A stretch of 64,000 nt of DNA from Myxococcus xanthus (GCF_900106535.1 NZ_FNOH01000006.1:423725-487724); one strand, 5' to 3'. Counted from the first letter of the stretch, positions 51,738-60,481 are shown. Program-made: numbers and translations. The notes: a model not told the origin generated them from the sequence alone.

Positions 51738-51771
51738 TACGCAGCGACCGAATACGAGACAGGCACAGGCG
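51738..51771 (-). repeat. dispersed intergenic motif, copy E
   Basis: Plus-strand core TACGCAGCGACCGAAT (51738-51753) then ACGAGACAGGCACAGGCG (to 51771). It directly abuts the Kelch gene's stop codon (51772-51774) and lies 38-71 bases before the start of the next gene (51700), so here it could be part of either a 3' end or a promoter. Confidence 0.55.
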
Positions 51772-53088
51772 TCAGGGGACATACCGCTCGGCGGTGTTCA
51801 GTACGGCACCGCCGTCGATACCCCCGATGATGAGCACACTCCCTGATTCCAGCCATGTGGCCGTGTGATTGACGCGCGCCGATGACATGGGAGCGATGAA
51901 CTCCGAAGAGCCATCTCGCCGGAATATCTCCGCGGAGGCACGTGGCATTGCGTAGGGGCTGGAATACCCGCCCGCAATCAGCACCTCGCCTGAGGGCAAT
52001 GCGGTCGCCGTGTGAAAGAAGCGGGCTTCCATCATTTCCGCCTGGGGCGTCCACGAAGTGCTGCTCAATTGAAAGAGTTCCGCTGCCCTGAGGACCCGTC
52101 CTGGTGAGCCCTCGAGGGAGCCGGTCACCAGGATTCTTCCAGAAGGCAGCCGCGTGGAGGCGTGCCCGTGGCGCCCATGTTCCATCTGTGCCAGGAGGAG
52201 TCGCCATCCCGCCTCTGGTTGATTCGAGTCGTAGACCTCGGCCGTCGTCTCCGCTCCAGCAGCATTGAAGCCACCAATGGCCACCACCACGCCCGCTTCC
52301 AGGAGGGTGAGTGTCAGTACGTTGCGTTTGACATTCAAGCTCCCAGCATCTGTCCAGGAGTCGGTGTCCGGGTGATAGAGCGCGGCGGTGTTCAGCCCGT
52401 CGAGATGCGAGTTCCCGCCACCCGCCACCAGCACCTTCCCCGAGGGAAGCAGGACGGCGGCATGGCTGGCGCGTGCTCCGAGTGGGATGGGATTGGCAGG
52501 AGCCCACTCATTCGCTTCCGCATCGTAGATTTCGGCACTGTTCAGCGCGCCACCTCCGGGGCCCCGGCCACCGACCACCAATACGTTTCCATTCGGTAAA
52601 AGGGTGGCGGTGTGGTCCATGCGCGCCGTCGCGAGGTCTGGCCCAGGACTCCAACTGTTTGATGAGACGGTGTAGAGCTCCGTGGTGTTCGTGGGGGTGT
52701 TGCCTGAGCTACTCCCACCAACGACGAGCACTCGACCATTTCTCAGTTCCGTGGCCGTATGCCCTGTGCGCCGCGTCTGCATCGGTGCCACCGACTTCCA
52801 CCCCGGCGGTTCTCGCCCGCCATCCGGAGGTCCCCCGTCAGTGCCTGCGTCCGAACCGCCGTCCCCTCCGCCGTGCGGCCCGCCGTCCTCGCCGTGCGGC
52901 CCACCTCCATCGTTACCTCCATCCAGGCTGCCATTGCCATCAGGGCCCGCATCCGAGGCGCCATCCAGGCATGCGCCAGGTTTACTGTTGCAGAATTGGT
53001 CCACCGCCTCGTCGACGTCGAGGCACGCAGCGAGATGGACGCTGAGCACCAGCAATCCAAGGACTGTTGAGCGACGCAGGGGCTTCAT
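51772..53088 (-). CDS. Kelch-repeat lipoprotein
   Basis: 438 residues from the ATG at 53088, fixed by its ATGA overlap with the upstream stop codon. MKPLRRSTVLGLLVLSVHLA then AC is a lipoprotein signal. A Gly/Asp-rich spacer (~40-95; GGGPHGEDGGPHGGGDGG) leads to six to seven Kelch-type blades, each with TATxLxxGxVLVxGG (TATELRNGRVLVVGG, TATLLPNGNVLVVGG, AAVLLPSGKVLVAGG, TRLPSGRILVTG, TATALPSGEVLIAGG, TATWLESGSVLIIGG) and an AExY/W strand. A surface beta-propeller for binding; common in myxobacteria. Translationally coupled to the TPR-like gene and abutted at its 3' end by motif copy E. Confidence 0.88.
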   Translation of the reverse strand: MKPLRRSTVLGLLVLSVHLAACLDVDEAVDQFCNSKPGACLDGASDAGPDGNGSLDGGNDGGGPHGEDGGPHGGGDGGSDAGTDGGPPDGGREPPGWKSVAPMQTRRTGHTATELRNGRVLVVGGSSSGNTPTNTTELYTVSSNSWSPGPDLATARMDHTATLLPNGNVLVVGGRGPGGGALNSAEIYDAEANEWAPANPIPLGARASHAAVLLPSGKVLVAGGGNSHLDGLNTAALYHPDTDSWTDAGSLNVKRNVLTLTLLEAGVVVAIGGFNAAGAETTAEVYDSNQPEAGWRLLLAQMEHGRHGHASTRLPSGRILVTGSLEGSPGRVLRAAELFQLSSTSWTPQAEMMEARFFHTATALPSGEVLIAGGYSSPYAMPRASAEIFRRDGSSEFIAPMSSARVNHTATWLESGSVLIIGGIDGGAVLNTAERYVP

Positions 53089-53984
53089 GGCCACCTTCCA
53101 GACACGAACGCGGACGTCCCATCCAGCCCGAATTGTAGGGAGCCTTGCTTCTCTGGCGACCCCAGCAGGTACATTCCCGTGGCGGCGCCCAGCCCCACCA
53201 GGCCTCCCACCAGCAGCCCCACGGAGACTGTCTGCAGCCCGCGCGCGTTGCTGGCCACGTTCCTGGCCTCGGCCTGTGAGCCGATGTGCTGCGCCTTGTG
53301 CGCCAGCTTCGACTTCTTTCCCTCCGCCAATCCCCAGAAGACGCCCGCTGTGACGACGAGGGCCCCTCCTGCCACCGCGGGGATGAGCGCTCGGTCTCGC
53401 AATGAGGAGTGCGAGCCGGATACCTCCGGTACTGGCGACGATGAAGACTCCGGGAGTCCCGAGGCCACCGCGGGAAGCGGCTCTCGTGGCGCCTGAACCC
53501 GCTGAGCCTCTGTGGGGGCCTCCATCTTCAAGGGCTCACGATCGACTCCTCGCGCGGCCAGCTCGCTCAGGACATGCTGGCGCACCGATTCGAAGTGCCG
53601 CTTCAGCTTGGGTGAGACAAGCAGCGGCAACTTCGCAGCGGGGTTCAAGAAGAGGGCCGCCTTGAAGGTGGCTTCGGCGTCGCTCAACCGCCCACTCAAC
53701 TCCACCATGATGACGCCCTCGTAGAGGGACATCACGACCTGATCCTCAGGCCTCTTCGACATCGCCTTGCCGTGGACAACCTGCTCCAGTGCTCGCTCGT
53801 ACTCGAGGTCTCCTATCAATTGGTGGATGGAGACCGCACAGCGGTACACGTCTGGGGAGACGTCTCCTCGGGCACTCAAGGGGAGAAGGGAGAGCCCGAG
53901 GCACATGAGCCAGACGCAGGTGTCATGTCGCGACAGGCCGCTCGACAAAACGACTCTTGCATTGTCGTAGATGGAAGGATGCAT
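53085..53984 (-). CDS. TPR-like periplasmic/membrane protein
   Basis: 299 residues from the ATG at 53984 (MHPSIYDNARVVLSSGLSRH); a much longer frame to 54980 overlaps the next gene and is rejected. A hydrophobic stretch (CVWLMCLGLSLLPLSARGD) is a signal peptide or anchor. Residues ~40-130 look like two or three TPR helices (YERALEQVVHGKAMSKRPED; DAEATFKAALFLNPAAKLPL). After a Pro/Ser linker come two C-terminal membrane helices (ALIPAVAGGALVVTAGVFWG; VSVGLLVGGLVGLGAATGMY) separated by a basic loop. This design recurs in myxobacterial genes next to TPR kinases. The stop overlaps the Kelch gene start (ATGA). Confidence 0.75.
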   Translation of the reverse strand: MHPSIYDNARVVLSSGLSRHDTCVWLMCLGLSLLPLSARGDVSPDVYRCAVSIHQLIGDLEYERALEQVVHGKAMSKRPEDQVVMSLYEGVIMVELSGRLSDAEATFKAALFLNPAAKLPLLVSPKLKRHFESVRQHVLSELAARGVDREPLKMEAPTEAQRVQAPREPLPAVASGLPESSSSPVPEVSGSHSSLRDRALIPAVAGGALVVTAGVFWGLAEGKKSKLAHKAQHIGSQAEARNVASNARGLQTVSVGLLVGGLVGLGAATGMYLLGSPEKQGSLQFGLDGTSAFVSGRWP

Positions 53985-54016
53985 GACGTCCTCTCGCGCA
54001 TGGCGTCCGACGTCGT

Positions 54017-54841
54017 TTACTGCTTCGACGTCACCGGGGACGGGGCGCTGCCATCCGGCATGATGGGGACGGTGTTTCCGCGGGTCGCGTCGGAAGGCAC
54101 CACCCCAGTGTTGGAGCCCTGTCGCTGGTGGAACCAGGCGTCGGTGGACGAGTCCATGTGTGTCTGCCCAAAGGGGCCATGGGCGACGTCCTGCGCGTCC
54201 ATCGTTTTCATCGCGTCGAACGGAGCCCCAGGCGCTGCTCCGCTCCCGACAGTCTGGATGACTTCCTGCGGGGGCGGGGGCGTCAATCCCAGCAACTTCT
54301 CCAACTCCGCCTTTCGACTCGTGCCCTCGAAGGCCGATTCGAGTTCGTTCTTCGTCGGCTTGACCTTGTCGATGTCCTTCTGACTGTAGGGGGGCGTCTT
54401 GGATTCCTCGACGGCCACCGCGTTCGCCTTGCGCATGGCCTCTTCGGCGCTCTTCGCGGCAAGGGCTGCCTTCTCCTCCGCGTCTTGGAGTTTCTGAGCC
54501 GCCATCCTGGAGGCTTCGGTGACCTCTTTGAGCTTCTTCTCCGCGACGGCGAGGTCTTCCTTCGACTTTTTCGCCTCTGCGGGCGTCTGTCCTGGCCTCT
54601 CCGCGGCCTTGCGTGCAGCGGCGGCGGTCTTCTCCGCCGCGGCCTTCTGCCGTCGCGCGGCACCCGCGTCGTGCTTGGCCTGCGTCAGGTTGTCCCGGGC
54701 AGCCGTCGCGGCCTTGCGCCTGGCCTCGGCGGCGAGCCGCGCTGCCTCCGCCTTCTGCCGGGCCTCCTCCGCGCGGCGCTGTGCTTCGGCGGGATCGACT
54801 TTCGGAGCACCAGAACCACCGACCGCTGTCACTGAACCCAT
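54017..54841 (-). CDS. Ala/Lys/Glu-rich coiled-coil protein
   Basis: 274 residues from the ATG at 54841 (MGSVTAVGGSGAPKVDPAEA) with AGGAG upstream. After a Gly-rich head, residues ~17-150 form one long coiled coil (EARQKAEAARLAAEARRKAA; DLAVAEKKLKEVTEASRMAA). The C-terminal ~110 residues are disordered and Pro/Gly/Met-rich (SDATRGNTVPIMPDGSAP). No signal peptide or membrane helix. A possible scaffold or export-associated protein. The head has a diverged, frame-broken match on the plus strand at 59380-59500. Inverted repeat CGGGCAT/ATGCCCG lies just upstream. Only 32 bases separate it from the TPR-like gene downstream. Confidence 0.72.
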   Translation of the reverse strand: MGSVTAVGGSGAPKVDPAEAQRRAEEARQKAEAARLAAEARRKAATAARDNLTQAKHDAGAARRQKAAAEKTAAAARKAAERPGQTPAEAKKSKEDLAVAEKKLKEVTEASRMAAQKLQDAEEKAALAAKSAEEAMRKANAVAVEESKTPPYSQKDIDKVKPTKNELESAFEGTSRKAELEKLLGLTPPPPQEVIQTVGSGAAPGAPFDAMKTMDAQDVAHGPFGQTHMDSSTDAWFHQRQGSNTGVVPSDATRGNTVPIMPDGSAPSPVTSKQ

Positions 54842-54889
54842 GGGATATCTCCTCTGGATGGGGCATTTCCGCGCATGTGATTGGAGGGC

Positions 54890-54908
54890 CGGGCATGAGG
54901 CATGCCCG
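54890..54908. promoter_or_regulatory. inverted repeat upstream of the coiled-coil gene
   Basis: CGGGCAT (54890-54896), GAGGC, ATGCCCG (54902-54908), about 50 bases before the ATG at 54841 on the minus strand. It may be an operator or a small terminator for the sigma-factor gene ending at 55104. Nothing else stands out in 54842-55103. Confidence 0.35.
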
Positions 54909-55103
54909 AGGTGCGTACGGCCTGCGCGAGTCGATGCGTGTCGTCCCCTGCAATCGAAGAGAAAGAGGGAGGTGGCCCACCGACGTCCCAAAAATCTCCG
55001 GAGACGACGCTGGCGGCGGCGTTGCCCTGGCAAGTCGGCGGGACGCCGGTGCGTCAGGAGTGCCAGCAGTCGGGCGCCCGGCGGCAGATGGGCGGTAGGG
55101 GCT

Positions 55104-55997
55104 TCAGTCCAGCAATCCCAGGAGGCTGATATCCAGTCGGCTGCTGACCAGTCCCAGGAGGCTCTCCAGGGCGAGTTGGTCCTGCTTCATTCTTGGCGCG
55201 AGCTCCATGCGAACGCGCTCGAGCAACTGCTCGCGGGCATCGGCGACCTTGCGCGCGACGCCGGAGCGCGAGCCTCCGTACATGAGCGTCAGCCGGTCCA
55301 TCGTGAACCCATGGAAATGGTGCAAGCGCAGCAGGGTCCGCTCCTGCTCGGAGAGCACCGCCACCGCTTTTCGGAGCGACTCGACGAGGAGTTGGCGTGC
55401 ATCTTCGCGCAGCAGCGCGTACTCGGGGTCGCTCGGGGCCAGCATCCGCGCGAGTTCCTCGGGAGGTTCCGCGACGAGCTGATGGCGCTCGTCCTGGCCC
55501 ATCAACTCCGAGGCGATGCGTGCGGCGACGATGCTCACCCAGGTCCGCAGGGGCCCTCGCCCCCCATAGCTCGCAATCCTCGGTGGCGTGTTGCTGCTGC
55601 CCACCAGCAGCCGTTCGCGCAGCATCTGCAGCACTTCCTCCACCAGGGGCGGCGACACCTTCCCGAGCCGGGGTGGGACGTGCCGGAGGATGTGTTGTTC
55701 GAAGGCCTTGAGGGCCGCCGGATCCCCGGTGGTGCAGGCGCACGCCAGATACAGGTCGGCACCTTGGAGGATGCGCATCACCTCCGCGGCCTTTCCCTCA
55801 GGCAGGTGCCGGGCCAGGTGCCTCACGAAGGTCTCTGCCGGGAGTGACAACGTGGGCCACTGGGTCCGTGCTGCCTCGACGTGTTTGTCCAGCAGCGCCT
55901 CGAATCCCTCCTCGGCCTCCAGCTCCGCCCGCAGCTTCGGAGACACGTATGCCCGCAGCAGCGCCGCCAGGGAGCCTGTTCGCTGTTCGTCACTCAT
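55104..55997 (-). CDS. RNA polymerase sigma-70-type factor, Myxococcales family 1
   Basis: 297 residues. The C-terminal half has sigma-70 regions 2 and 4: GPLRTWVSIVAARIASELMG (region 2.3-2.4-like) and LSEQERTLLRLHHFHGFTMD then RLTLMYGGSRSGVARKVADA as a region 4 helix-turn-helix. The N-terminal ~100 residues (AETFVRHLARHLPEGKAAEV; DLYLACACTTGDPAALKAFE) are typical of the Myxococcales-only sigma subfamily that accompanies Ser/Thr kinases. The start overlaps the kinase stop as ATGA, so kinase and sigma factor are co-translated, suggesting that the kinase or its Zn-finger region controls this sigma. Confidence 0.87.
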   Translation of the reverse strand: MSDEQRTGSLAALLRAYVSPKLRAELEAEEGFEALLDKHVEAARTQWPTLSLPAETFVRHLARHLPEGKAAEVMRILQGADLYLACACTTGDPAALKAFEQHILRHVPPRLGKVSPPLVEEVLQMLRERLLVGSSNTPPRIASYGGRGPLRTWVSIVAARIASELMGQDERHQLVAEPPEELARMLAPSDPEYALLREDARQLLVESLRKAVAVLSEQERTLLRLHHFHGFTMDRLTLMYGGSRSGVARKVADAREQLLERVRMELAPRMKQDQLALESLLGLVSSRLDISLLGLLD

Positions 55998-58900
55998 CGT
56001 TTCGTCTCACGCCGTTGCCAGGCCAACACCGTCTGGAGCTCCGACTGGCCCCGGACCCCCACAGACTCCAGCCGCGCCCGGGCCTCCTCGGCCAGCGCGA
56101 GCGCCCGTGCCCGCTCCGGGGAAGCGCGCGTTTCCATGAGCGCCCGGGCCAAAAGGAAGGCGGTCTTGCCGGCGACCCGCGGGTCTTTGACTTCGCCCCA
56201 TTGGGTTTGGATGCGCCGGGCGCGCTCGAGCAGGGGGACCGCCTCCGCCGCGGTACCCAGCGCCAGATGCGCCTCCCCGGAGCAGGCCAGGGCGCTCGCA
56301 CCGTCCGGGGACTCCGCGCCACCCGCCTTCTCGGTGACCTTCCTCGCCCGCTCGCAGTACGCGAGCGCCTCCTTCGAAGCCCGGGTCGCCAGGGCAAACT
56401 CGGCGAGGGGAAGCAGCACGGTCACCGTCTTACCGCCCTCCGGGCCATGTTCCTTCTCGAGCCGCTGGAGCGCGTCCAGCAGGTCGCGTCGTGCCTCGGC
56501 ATGGCGGCCCGCCTTCAGGTACACCTGTCCCCGGACTGTCAGCGGCAGGGCGGCGCGTGGCGTGTCCTGGCCCAGTGAACGCTGGACGCGCTCCAGGGCC
56601 TCGGTGGCAAGGCCCAGCGCCTCGTCGCCCTGGCCCGCCTCACTGGAGATGTCTGCCAGCGCTGAGAGCGCGAAGATGACGGTGATGTGGTTGGGGCCCC
56701 GGGCCCGCTCGAAGATGGCGCGCGCCCGCTCAGCCATGGAGCGTGCCTCCTCCAGTCGACCCGCGACGCGCGAGACCACGGCGAGGTTCAACAGAACCGT
56801 CCCCATGGGGGTGGTCTCTGGGTCGGAGGATGCCTCCTGAAGTGCCAGGGCCTTGCGCCAGGCGCTGACGGCCTCGGCGTACCGGCCCACCTCCAGCGAG
56901 GCAGTGGCGACCCGGTTGTAGGAAGTCACGAGGGCCGGATTGTCAGCGCCAAGGATGCGCTCGCGCAGTTCCAGGGCCTCGCGGTGGAGCTTCAGCGCGT
57001 CTTCATAGCGGCCTTGGCCGAAGCGGATGCGTCCCAACTGATGGATGAGGTTGGGCGTGCGGAGGCTGTCCGGGTGATTCCTCCTCCGCGAGAACTCCAG
57101 TCCCTGGCGCGCCTCCTGCTCCGCCTCGGCGATCTGGCCGTACGCCTCTCGCAGCGACGACAGGCGCGTGTGCAGTTCCGTCGTGATGTCCGGGAAGCGC
57201 TCCCGCCCCAGCCGCTCGACGGCGGCCCGGGCGTGCCGGATGAGCTTCTCCGCTTCGTCGGGGCGGGACTGCTCCTCGCCCACCGCCCAGATGAGCTCCA
57301 GCCAGGCCCGTGCCACCGTCTCGTCGTCACGCGCGGCCTCGGCTGCCCACAGGGCCTGGTAGAAGAATGCTTCCGCTTCCTTCGGCTTGTTGAGGCCCCC
57401 GAGGACGGTGCCGTGGGCCAGGAATATCTCCGCCTCCAACGGCTTGTAGCCGAGCCCCTTCTGCTCTTCGAGCAGGGCTGACGTCACCGCGAGGCCGTCG
57501 GTGAACCGGTGTGACACGAGGTGGGCCCGGACCTGCGCCAGCTTGTGCCGCGCCGCATGCACGCGGGAGCGGAGGTTGTCGGGCGGCTGGGGGCGGCTGG
57601 TGAGTCCTGGGGTATCGCGGCATCCGACGAGACCCTCGAGGGAGGTCGCCAGTTGGCGCGCGTTCTGCACCGTCTGCGCGTCCGCCTTTTCCAGCACCTC
57701 CGTGACGGCGGCGATTTGCCAGAGCCGCGCATCGAGGCACGCGGCGGTCTGCCTGGCCTGGTCCGCGGTGTCGCCCGTTGCGGCCAGGCAGGCCTCCGTG
57801 CGAAGCGCCTGCCATTGAGCGGTGTGGTCGTCCATCACCGCCGCGAACTGCGTCCAGGCCTGGGCTGCGTAGGTCATGCCGGTGGCGAGGAAGGCTGTCC
57901 GGATCCGTTCGCGCCGCGCGGGGCTCCATGCCACCGCGAGCTTCTCCGCTTCCCGCGCACAGCTGGCATCGCGCCGTTGCGCCGTCGTCCCGTAGGCCGC
58001 GAGGATGCCCATCGCTCCGGCCACGGTCGTCGTGACGAGAAGCGGCACAAGTCTCCGGTGCGGCGGGGGAGCGAGGGCCGCCAGCAGGGACTGCATGGTG
58101 GGGAAGCGATCCTCGGGCTTCGCGCTGAGCCCCCGGAAGACGGCGCGTCGAACTCGGGTCGGGACCTTCACCTCGCGCTTCGGAGGGCTCATCCTCCCTT
58201 GCTGCGCGGCCAGGACCACCTCCTGCAGCGTCTCCCCTTGGAAAGGGCGCGCCCCAAAGAGGGCCTCGTGAAGCGCCACGCAGAAGCTGAACTCGTCGGA
58301 GCGGGCATCCGCGCGCTGACCTCGCACCAGCTCCGGGGCGATGTAGGCGGGCGTGCCCAGCAACTGGCCCGTCCGGGTGAGCCGACCCGTGGGAGTGACA
58401 GGGGCCTCAATGTGCTCCTGGTGCGACGCGCCTTCTTCCTGCTGGAGGAGCCGGGCGATGCCGAAGTCCGTCACGAAGACCCGCCCGTCCTTCCCAATGA
58501 GGGCGTTGGCGGGCTTGAAGTCGCGGTGGACCAGTCCCGCGGCGTGCGCGGCGGCCAGTCCTTTGCCGGCTTCAAGGAAGACCCGGAGCACCTCCTTCCA
58601 GGGACGCCGCTCCTTCATCCACTCCGCCAGGGTGGTGCCTTCCACCAGCTCCATGGTCAGGAAGACACCGTCGCCGTAGGCGCCCACGTCATAGAGGGTG
58701 ACGACATTGGGGTGTGAGAGCCGGGCCAGCGCCTGGGCTTCGCGCAGCAGCCGCTGCTGCAGCTCCTCTCGCTGGCTTCCCTTGGGGCGCAACACCTTGA
58801 GGGCCACCCGGCGACCGAGCTCTGGATCATCTGCCGCGTACACGATGCCCATGGCGCCGGCGCCGAGGCACTCTCGCACCACATACCGGGAGAGCCTGGC

Positions 58901-59104
58901 GCCAAGCGGCAGTGGCTGGGAATTCGCCTCCTCCCCAGGGGCTGTCGGAGCGCTGGATGGCGCTTGAGTGCCCACTCCCGCTCCCAGGGCCCACCGACAG
59001 TCGGCACAGGTCTCGACGTGTGCCAGGACTTGGGCCCGGTGAGCGTCGGAAAGCAGCCCGGCAAGCAAGTCCGTCAGCGTCGTTTCCTGGGGGCACGACT
59101 GCAT
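55994..59104 (-). CDS. Zn-finger Ser/Thr protein kinase with C-terminal TPRs
   Basis: 1036 residues from the ATG at 59104 (MQSCPQETTLTDLLAGLLSD); an ATG at 59143 is also possible. Residues ~1-45 hold an anti-sigma-like zinc motif (HVETCADCRW: HxxxCxxC). The Hanks-type kinase domain (~65-340) has the glycine loop LGAGAMGIVYAA, VALKVL (Lys), VHRDFKPANAL (catalytic loop) and VTDFGIARL (DFG). A membrane helix follows (VPLLVTTTVAGAMGILAAYG), then ~650 residues of TPRs (ALKLHREALELRERILGADN; AVSAWRKALALQEASSDPET). Combining an anti-sigma-type zinc finger with a kinase, and overlapping a sigma gene, points to a sigma-control module. Confidence 0.9.
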   Translation of the reverse strand: MQSCPQETTLTDLLAGLLSDAHRAQVLAHVETCADCRWALGAGVGTQAPSSAPTAPGEEANSQPLPLGARLSRYVVRECLGAGAMGIVYAADDPELGRRVALKVLRPKGSQREELQQRLLREAQALARLSHPNVVTLYDVGAYGDGVFLTMELVEGTTLAEWMKERRPWKEVLRVFLEAGKGLAAAHAAGLVHRDFKPANALIGKDGRVFVTDFGIARLLQQEEGASHQEHIEAPVTPTGRLTRTGQLLGTPAYIAPELVRGQRADARSDEFSFCVALHEALFGARPFQGETLQEVVLAAQQGRMSPPKREVKVPTRVRRAVFRGLSAKPEDRFPTMQSLLAALAPPPHRRLVPLLVTTTVAGAMGILAAYGTTAQRRDASCAREAEKLAVAWSPARRERIRTAFLATGMTYAAQAWTQFAAVMDDHTAQWQALRTEACLAATGDTADQARQTAACLDARLWQIAAVTEVLEKADAQTVQNARQLATSLEGLVGCRDTPGLTSRPQPPDNLRSRVHAARHKLAQVRAHLVSHRFTDGLAVTSALLEEQKGLGYKPLEAEIFLAHGTVLGGLNKPKEAEAFFYQALWAAEAARDDETVARAWLELIWAVGEEQSRPDEAEKLIRHARAAVERLGRERFPDITTELHTRLSSLREAYGQIAEAEQEARQGLEFSRRRNHPDSLRTPNLIHQLGRIRFGQGRYEDALKLHREALELRERILGADNPALVTSYNRVATASLEVGRYAEAVSAWRKALALQEASSDPETTPMGTVLLNLAVVSRVAGRLEEARSMAERARAIFERARGPNHITVIFALSALADISSEAGQGDEALGLATEALERVQRSLGQDTPRAALPLTVRGQVYLKAGRHAEARRDLLDALQRLEKEHGPEGGKTVTVLLPLAEFALATRASKEALAYCERARKVTEKAGGAESPDGASALACSGEAHLALGTAAEAVPLLERARRIQTQWGEVKDPRVAGKTAFLLARALMETRASPERARALALAEEARARLESVGVRGQSELQTVLAWQRRETKR

Positions 59105-59379
59105 GGGTGAGGACTCCGCAACGCGTTCCGGCTTTCCGAACATAGCAGAGGTCGGGAGCCTGGCTGTGCGTGCAGGCAGGTCTCCAGGAAATTTTGGGAC
59201 ACAGGTTGCCCCATTCCCTCTTTGCCATCGATTGCAGGGCGATGGACCTCACTCAATTCTTGATTCCCAAGAGATGCTTCCGACGTGCCGTGAGTCCAGC
59301 GTGGGCGAATTCCTGCCTTGTCGCTGTGCGGTTCACTGTGTTTGCTAAGGGACAATCAAGGCCGTGGCGAAGGACTCCC

Positions 59380-59500
59380 GTTGACATTGTTTCACCCACT
59401 GGTGGTTCTGGAGGTGCAAAGGCAAATCCTGCCGAGGCGCGGTGCGGCTCTCCAATGCGGCAAGGCACAAGGTCAAGGCGGAGAAGAAGCGCAAAGATGC
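59380..59500 (+). pseudogene. frame-broken fragment similar to the coiled-coil gene head
   Basis: The plus frame from 59380 reads VDIVSPTGGSGGAKANPAEA, which parallels the head of the 54017-54841 product (GSVTAVGGSGAPKVDPAEAQ). After about 59442 the sense moves to another frame (RLSNAARHKVKAEKKRKDA), again Ala/Lys-rich like the coiled coil. It is a short, frameshifted leftover of a paralogue. The surrounding gap 59105-59566 otherwise holds only the kinase promoter side and motif copy F. Confidence 0.45.
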
Positions 59501-59536
59501 GACCGGAAGGACAGCGCACGCCTCTGCGCTCTCACC

Positions 59537-59572
59537 CATGATGCAGCGAGAGCGTTTGGGCGGCACTCATCG
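59537..59572 (-). repeat. dispersed intergenic motif, copy F
   Basis: Plus-strand reading: CATGATGCAGCGAGAGCG then TTTGGGCGGCACTCATCG. It aligns best with copy C (CATGACGCAGCG...GGCAC). The GGCAC directly precedes, and the alignment overlaps, the stop codon (59567-59569) of the LysR gene on the minus strand. Confidence 0.4.
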
Positions 59573-60481
59573 CCGTGAGGCAGCCCGTGGCCCTGCTTTG
59601 CCGTGGCGGGAGAAGCGCTCGCGGAGCAGTTGGATGAAGTAGGTCAGTGGAGCGGGGCGCTGGCGGGATGCGCGGGTGACGGCGCTCCAGCGGCGTCGGA
59701 TTCCCTGCGGCGTCAGCCGGACCGTCTGCAGTCCAGGGTGCTGGCTCGGCAGCATCCATTGGGGCAGCGCCGTCACGCCGATACCGCCACGCACCAGCTC
59801 GATCAGCGCCTCGGTGAGGGGGACGGGGGAGACCCGGTGCGGCTCGATGCCCGCCGGCCAGAGCACGCGCGTGAAGACATCGAGCTGCTCCCGAGGCGCG
59901 GCATAGGTGAGCAGGTGCTCCCGCACCAGGTCCTCCGCCGTGACATGTCCCCGCCGCGCCAGCGCGTGGTCCTCGGGGACCACCAGCATGAGCTCGTCCT
60001 CGAAGAGTGCAGTCTGTGCCAGGCGGGCCTGCGGCGGGACGTCGGTGGTCAAGGCGAGATCCAGCTCGCCATTCAGCAGCGCCCCAAGAGGCTGGCGCGT
60101 GGCCTCCAGGACGATGCGCAGCTCGACGCGTGGGTGCTCGGCCTGCCACCGCCCCAGGATGGGCGGCAGCCAGCCATACACCGTGTAGCAGCCCGTGCTG
60201 AGCCGGAGCAGGTCGTCCTGCGGGTGCGCACGGCAGACCGCCTCGGCCTGGGCCACCTCGCTCAGGACCCGCCGTGCGGAGAGGAGCAGCTTCTCGCCTG
60301 CGCCGGTCAGGAGCAGGCGGCGCTGGCGACGCTGGAAGAGCTGCACGCCCAGGCGCTCCTCGGCATCGCGGAGTTGGTGACTCAGTGCCGAGGACGTGAG
60401 GTGAAGCTGCCGGCTCGCAGCGGCCAGGCTTCCCGTGTCGGCGACCGCGGCAATCAGCTTGAAGTGACGGAGCTCGAGCAT
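59567..60481 (-). CDS. MetR-like LysR-family regulator
   Basis: 304 residues from the ATG at 60481 (MLELRHFKLIAAVADTGSLA); an ATG 12 codons earlier is less likely. The HTH (AAASRQLHLTSSALSHQLRD then AEERLGVQLFQRRQRRLLLT) carries the LTSSALSHQL text typical of MetR, the activator of methionine genes. The effector domain follows (RLSTGCYTVYGWLPPILGRW; ELDLALTTDVPPQA). A TGAA-N5-TTCA site, the MetR recognition pattern, lies just upstream between this gene and the divergent cupin gene. It thus probably controls the cupin/MBL pair rather than, or besides, methionine genes. Its stop codon is overlapped by motif copy F. Confidence 0.88.
   Translation of the reverse strand: MLELRHFKLIAAVADTGSLAAASRQLHLTSSALSHQLRDAEERLGVQLFQRRQRRLLLTGAGEKLLLSARRVLSEVAQAEAVCRAHPQDDLLRLSTGCYTVYGWLPPILGRWQAEHPRVELRIVLEATRQPLGALLNGELDLALTTDVPPQARLAQTALFEDELMLVVPEDHALARRGHVTAEDLVREHLLTYAAPREQLDVFTRVLWPAGIEPHRVSPVPLTEALIELVRGGIGVTALPQWMLPSQHPGLQTVRLTPQGIRRRWSAVTRASRQRPAPLTYFIQLLRERFSRHGKAGPRAASRR

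Noticed and set aside
51738..51771. Dispersed motif as a sigma-54 promoter
   Set aside because: GGCAC is present but no TTGC lies at the -12 distance in any consistent way among the six copies.
53985..54980. Long N-terminal extension of the TPR-like protein
   Set aside because: Arg/Gly/Glu-rich shadow of the coiled-coil gene; a Met before the signal-like helix gives a normal start.
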